A DNA stretch of 64,000 nt. Origin: Hydractinia symbiolongicarpus. Its lineage: Eukaryota > Cnidaria > Hydrozoa > Anthoathecata > Hydractiniidae. The notes below the pieces were generated by a model. It ran no database searches and was not told where the DNA came from. It saw only the letters and a program-made list of their open reading frames with translations. Shown here one piece after another: positions 61,201 to 64,000 of this stretch. The number at the start of each line of letters is the position of its first letter. Position 1 is the stretch's first letter. The stretch spans positions 1 to 64,000 of the forward strand of contig NC_079887.1 in assembly GCF_029227915.1 (NCBI RefSeq). The letters are read 5' to 3'. Position numbers and translations under genes: made by a program.

Positions 61201-64000
61201 TAGGGAAATGAGTTTACTCACTGGGTACTTTCCTTGTATACTTTTGACTATACGGGCCGAGTCCGGGATTTACGGGAAGTCGCGGGTTTTCGTTTGCCGG
61301 CAATTAAACTTCTTTTATTCAGCGTCTCATCAAAAATGAAAACATTTTTAAAAACTACTAGTCTCATGGGCTTTAGTGGTGAAATAATAATTTAAAAAAT
61401 CGTTCGGGAAATGAGTTTACACCCCGGGTACTTTCTTTGTATACTTTTGACTATACGGGCCGAGTCCGGGATTTACGGGAAGTCGCGGGTTTTCGTTTAC
61501 CGGCGATTAAACTTCTCTTATTCAGCGTCTCATCAAAAATGAAAACATTTTTGAAAACTACAAGTCTCATGCGTTTTAGTGGTGAAAAAAAAATTTAAAA
61601 AATCGTTCGGGAAATGAGTTCACTCCCGGGGTACTTTCTTCGTATACATTCGAATATACGGGCCAAGCCCGGGATTTACGGGAAATCGCGGGATTTCGTT
61701 TGCCGGCGATTAAACCTCTTTTATTAAGCCTCTCATCTAAAATGAAAACATTTTTGAAAACTGCAAGTCTCATGCGTTTTAGTGGTGAAAAGACAATTGA
61801 AAAAATCGTTTCGGAAATGAGTTTACTCACAGGGTACTTTCTTTGTATACATTCGACTATACGGGCCAAGCCCGGGATTTACGGGAAATCGCGGGTTTTT
61901 GTTTGCCGGCGATTAAACAACTTTCATTAAGCGTGTCATCAAAAATGAAAACATTTCTGAAAACTAAAAGTCTCATGCGTTTTAATGGTGAAAATTAATT
62001 TAAAAAATCGTTCGGGAAATGAGTTTACTCCCTGGGTACTTTCTTTGTATACTTTTGACTATACGGGCCGAGTCCGGGATTTACGGGAAGTCGCGGGTTT
62101 TCGTTTGCCGGCAATTAAACTTCTTTTATTCAGCGTCTCATCAAAAATGAAAACATTTTTAAAAACTACAAGTCTCATGGGCTTTAGTGGTGAAATAATA
62201 ATTTAAAAAATCGTTCGGGAAATGAGTTTACACCCCGGGTACTTTCTTTGTATACTTTTGACTATACGGGCCGAGTCCTGGAATTACGGCAAGTCGCGGG
62301 TTTTCGTTTACTGGCGATTAAACTTCTTTTATTCAGCGTCTCAGCAAAAATGAAAACATTTTTGAAAACTACAAGTCTCATGCGTTTTAGTGGTGAAAAA
62401 ATAATTTAAAAAATCGTTCGGGAAATGAGTTTACTCCCTGGGTACTTTCTTTGTATACTTTTGACTATGCGGGCCGAGTCCGGGATTTACGGGAAGTCGC
62501 GGGTTTTCGTTTGCCGGCAATTAAACTTCTTTTATTCAGCGTCTCATCAAAAATGAAAACATTTTTAAAAACTACAAGTCTCATGGGCTTTAGTGGTGAA
62601 ATAATAATTTAAAAAATCGTTCGGGAAATGAGTTTACACCCCGGGTACTTTCTTTGTATACTTTTGACTATACGGGCCGAGTCCGGGAATTACGGGAAGT
62701 CGCGGGTTTTCGTTTACTGGCGAATAAACTTCTTTTATTCAGCGTCTCATCAAAAATGAAAACATTTTTGAAAACTACAAGTCTCATGCGTTTTAGTGGT
62801 GAAAAAATAATTTAAAAAATCGTTCGGGAAATGAGTTTACTCCCTGGGTACTTTCTTTGTATACTTTTGACTATGCGGGCCGAGTCCGGGATTTACGGGA
62901 AGTCGCGGGTTTTCGTTTGCCGGCAATTAAACTTCTTTTATTCAGCGTCTCATCAAAAATGAAATCATTTTTAAAAACTACAAGTCTCATGGGCTTTAGT
63001 GGTGAAATAATAATTTAAAAAATCGTTCGGGAAATGAGTTTACACCCCGGGTACTTTCTTTGTATACTTTTGACTATACGGGCCGAGTCCGGGATTTACG
63101 GGAAGTCGCGGGTTGTGGTTTACCGGCGATTAAACTTCTTTTATTCAGCGTCTCATCAAAAATGAAAACATTTTTGAAAACTACAAGTCTCATGCGTTTT
63201 AGTGGTGAAAAAATAATTTAAAAAATCGTTTGGGAAATGAGTTTACTCCCTGGGTACTTTCTTTGTATACTTTTGACTATACGGGCCGAGTCCGGGATTT
63301 ACGGGAAATCGCAGGTTTTCGTTTGCCGGCGATTAAACTTCTTTTATTCAGCGTCTCATCAAAAATGAAAACATTTTTGAAAACTACAAGTCTCATGCGT
63401 TTTAGTGGTGAAAAAATAATTAAAGAATTCGTTAGGGAAATGAGTTTACTCACTGGGTACTTTCCTTGTATACTTTTGACTATACGGGCCGAGTCCGGGA
63501 TTTACGGGAAGTCGCGGGTTTTCGTTTGCCGGCAATTAAACTTCTTTTATTCAGCGTCTCATCAAAAATGAAAACATTTTTAAAAACTACAAGTCTCATG
63601 GGCTTTAGTGGTGAAATAATAATTTAAAAAATCGTTCGGGAAATGAGTTTACACCCCGGGTACTTTCTTTGTATACTTTTGACTATACGGGCCGAGTCCG
63701 GGATTTACGGGAAGTCGCGGGTTTTCGTTTACCGGCGATTAAACTTCTTTTATTCAGCGTCTCATCAAAAATGAAAACATTTTTGAAAACTACAAGTCTC
63801 ATGCGTTTTAGTGGTGAAAAAAAAATTTAAAAAATCGTTTGGGAAATGAGTTTACTCCCTGGGTACTTTCTTTGTATACATTCGACTATACGGGCCAAGC
63901 CCGGGATTTACGAGAAATCGCGGGATTTCGTTTGCCGGCGATTAAACCTCTTTTATTAAGCCTCTCATCTAAAATGAAAACATTTTTGAAAACTGCAAGT

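Larger units (their letters stand above)
46039..64000 (+). repeat. 203-bp satellite array, plus orientation (distal part)
   Basis: About 88 further monomers in the same orientation as 17583-41824, continuing past the window end. Monomer types match those seen before the LINE, including the AAAGAATTCGTTAGGG, GGTGAAAATTAATTT and ATTCGAC/AAGCCC variants. No gene, no second transposon and no unique DNA are visible. Homogeneity increases towards the right: long blocks at 47-64 kb are near-identical by eye. Confidence 0.97.

Noticed and set aside
624-63571. More than 80 short open frames (60-126 codons) with similar peptides such as SSKMKTFLKT or MARIVECIQRKYPVSK on both strands
   Set aside because: They are translations of the satellite. 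The 203-bp period shifts frame every monomer, the frames occur on both strands at the same place, and start and stop vary with single-base changes. No domain is recognisable and nothing suggests coding constraint.
1-64000. CRISPR array, tRNA or rRNA genes, telomeric repeats, LTR elements
   Set aside because: The repeats are long tandem monomers without unique spacers. I saw no tRNA or rRNA conserved boxes, no TTAGGG-type tracts and no long terminal repeats. The only dispersed element found is the LINE.

Overview
The window is eukaryotic, almost certainly from an invertebrate animal. It is about 93% tandem satellite DNA with a monomer of 203 bp (roughly 294 copies, about 38% GC). The only conventional genes belong to one apparently intact non-LTR retrotransposon (LINE) inserted in the satellite. 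Its ORF1 has a coiled coil followed by an SGNH/GDSL-esterase domain. Its ORF2 has an APE-type endonuclease and a reverse transcriptase. This architecture is typical of CR1-group LINEs, which are common in cnidarians and other marine invertebrates. The host assignment is an inference. No host gene, tRNA, rRNA, CRISPR array or bacterial-type operon is visible.

Layout: (1) 1-17582, satellite in one orientation ('minus'). (2) An abrupt head-to-head strand switch at about 17582/17583. (3) 17583-41824, satellite in the opposite orientation ('plus'). (4) 41825-46031, the LINE, flanked by a 7-bp target-site duplication TTTTGAC. (5) 46032-64000, satellite continuing in plus orientation.

The main structural feature is that the two sides of the strand switch are mirror copies. 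Position 1 pairs with about 33791 and 17582 pairs with 18037, and rare monomer variants recur in mirrored order. This is an imperfect palindrome with arms of 17.6 kb and 15.8 kb and a 454-bp spacer, and its left end probably lies outside the window. The arms differ by point changes and by whole monomers, so each arm has kept amplifying or deleting blocks since the inverted duplication. Nested higher-order repeats (3-, 4-, 5-, 6-, 7-, 9-, 10- and 12-mers, all close to multiples of 203 bp) occur throughout.

In the LINE, ORF1 and ORF2 are in the same reading frame. They are separated by one TGA and 33 further open codons, so ORF2 could be expressed by stop-codon readthrough or by reinitiation. 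All endonuclease and reverse-transcriptase catalytic residues that I can recognise are present, so this looks like a recent insertion. Short open frames of 60-126 codons in the satellite are by-products of the repeat and are not annotated as genes.
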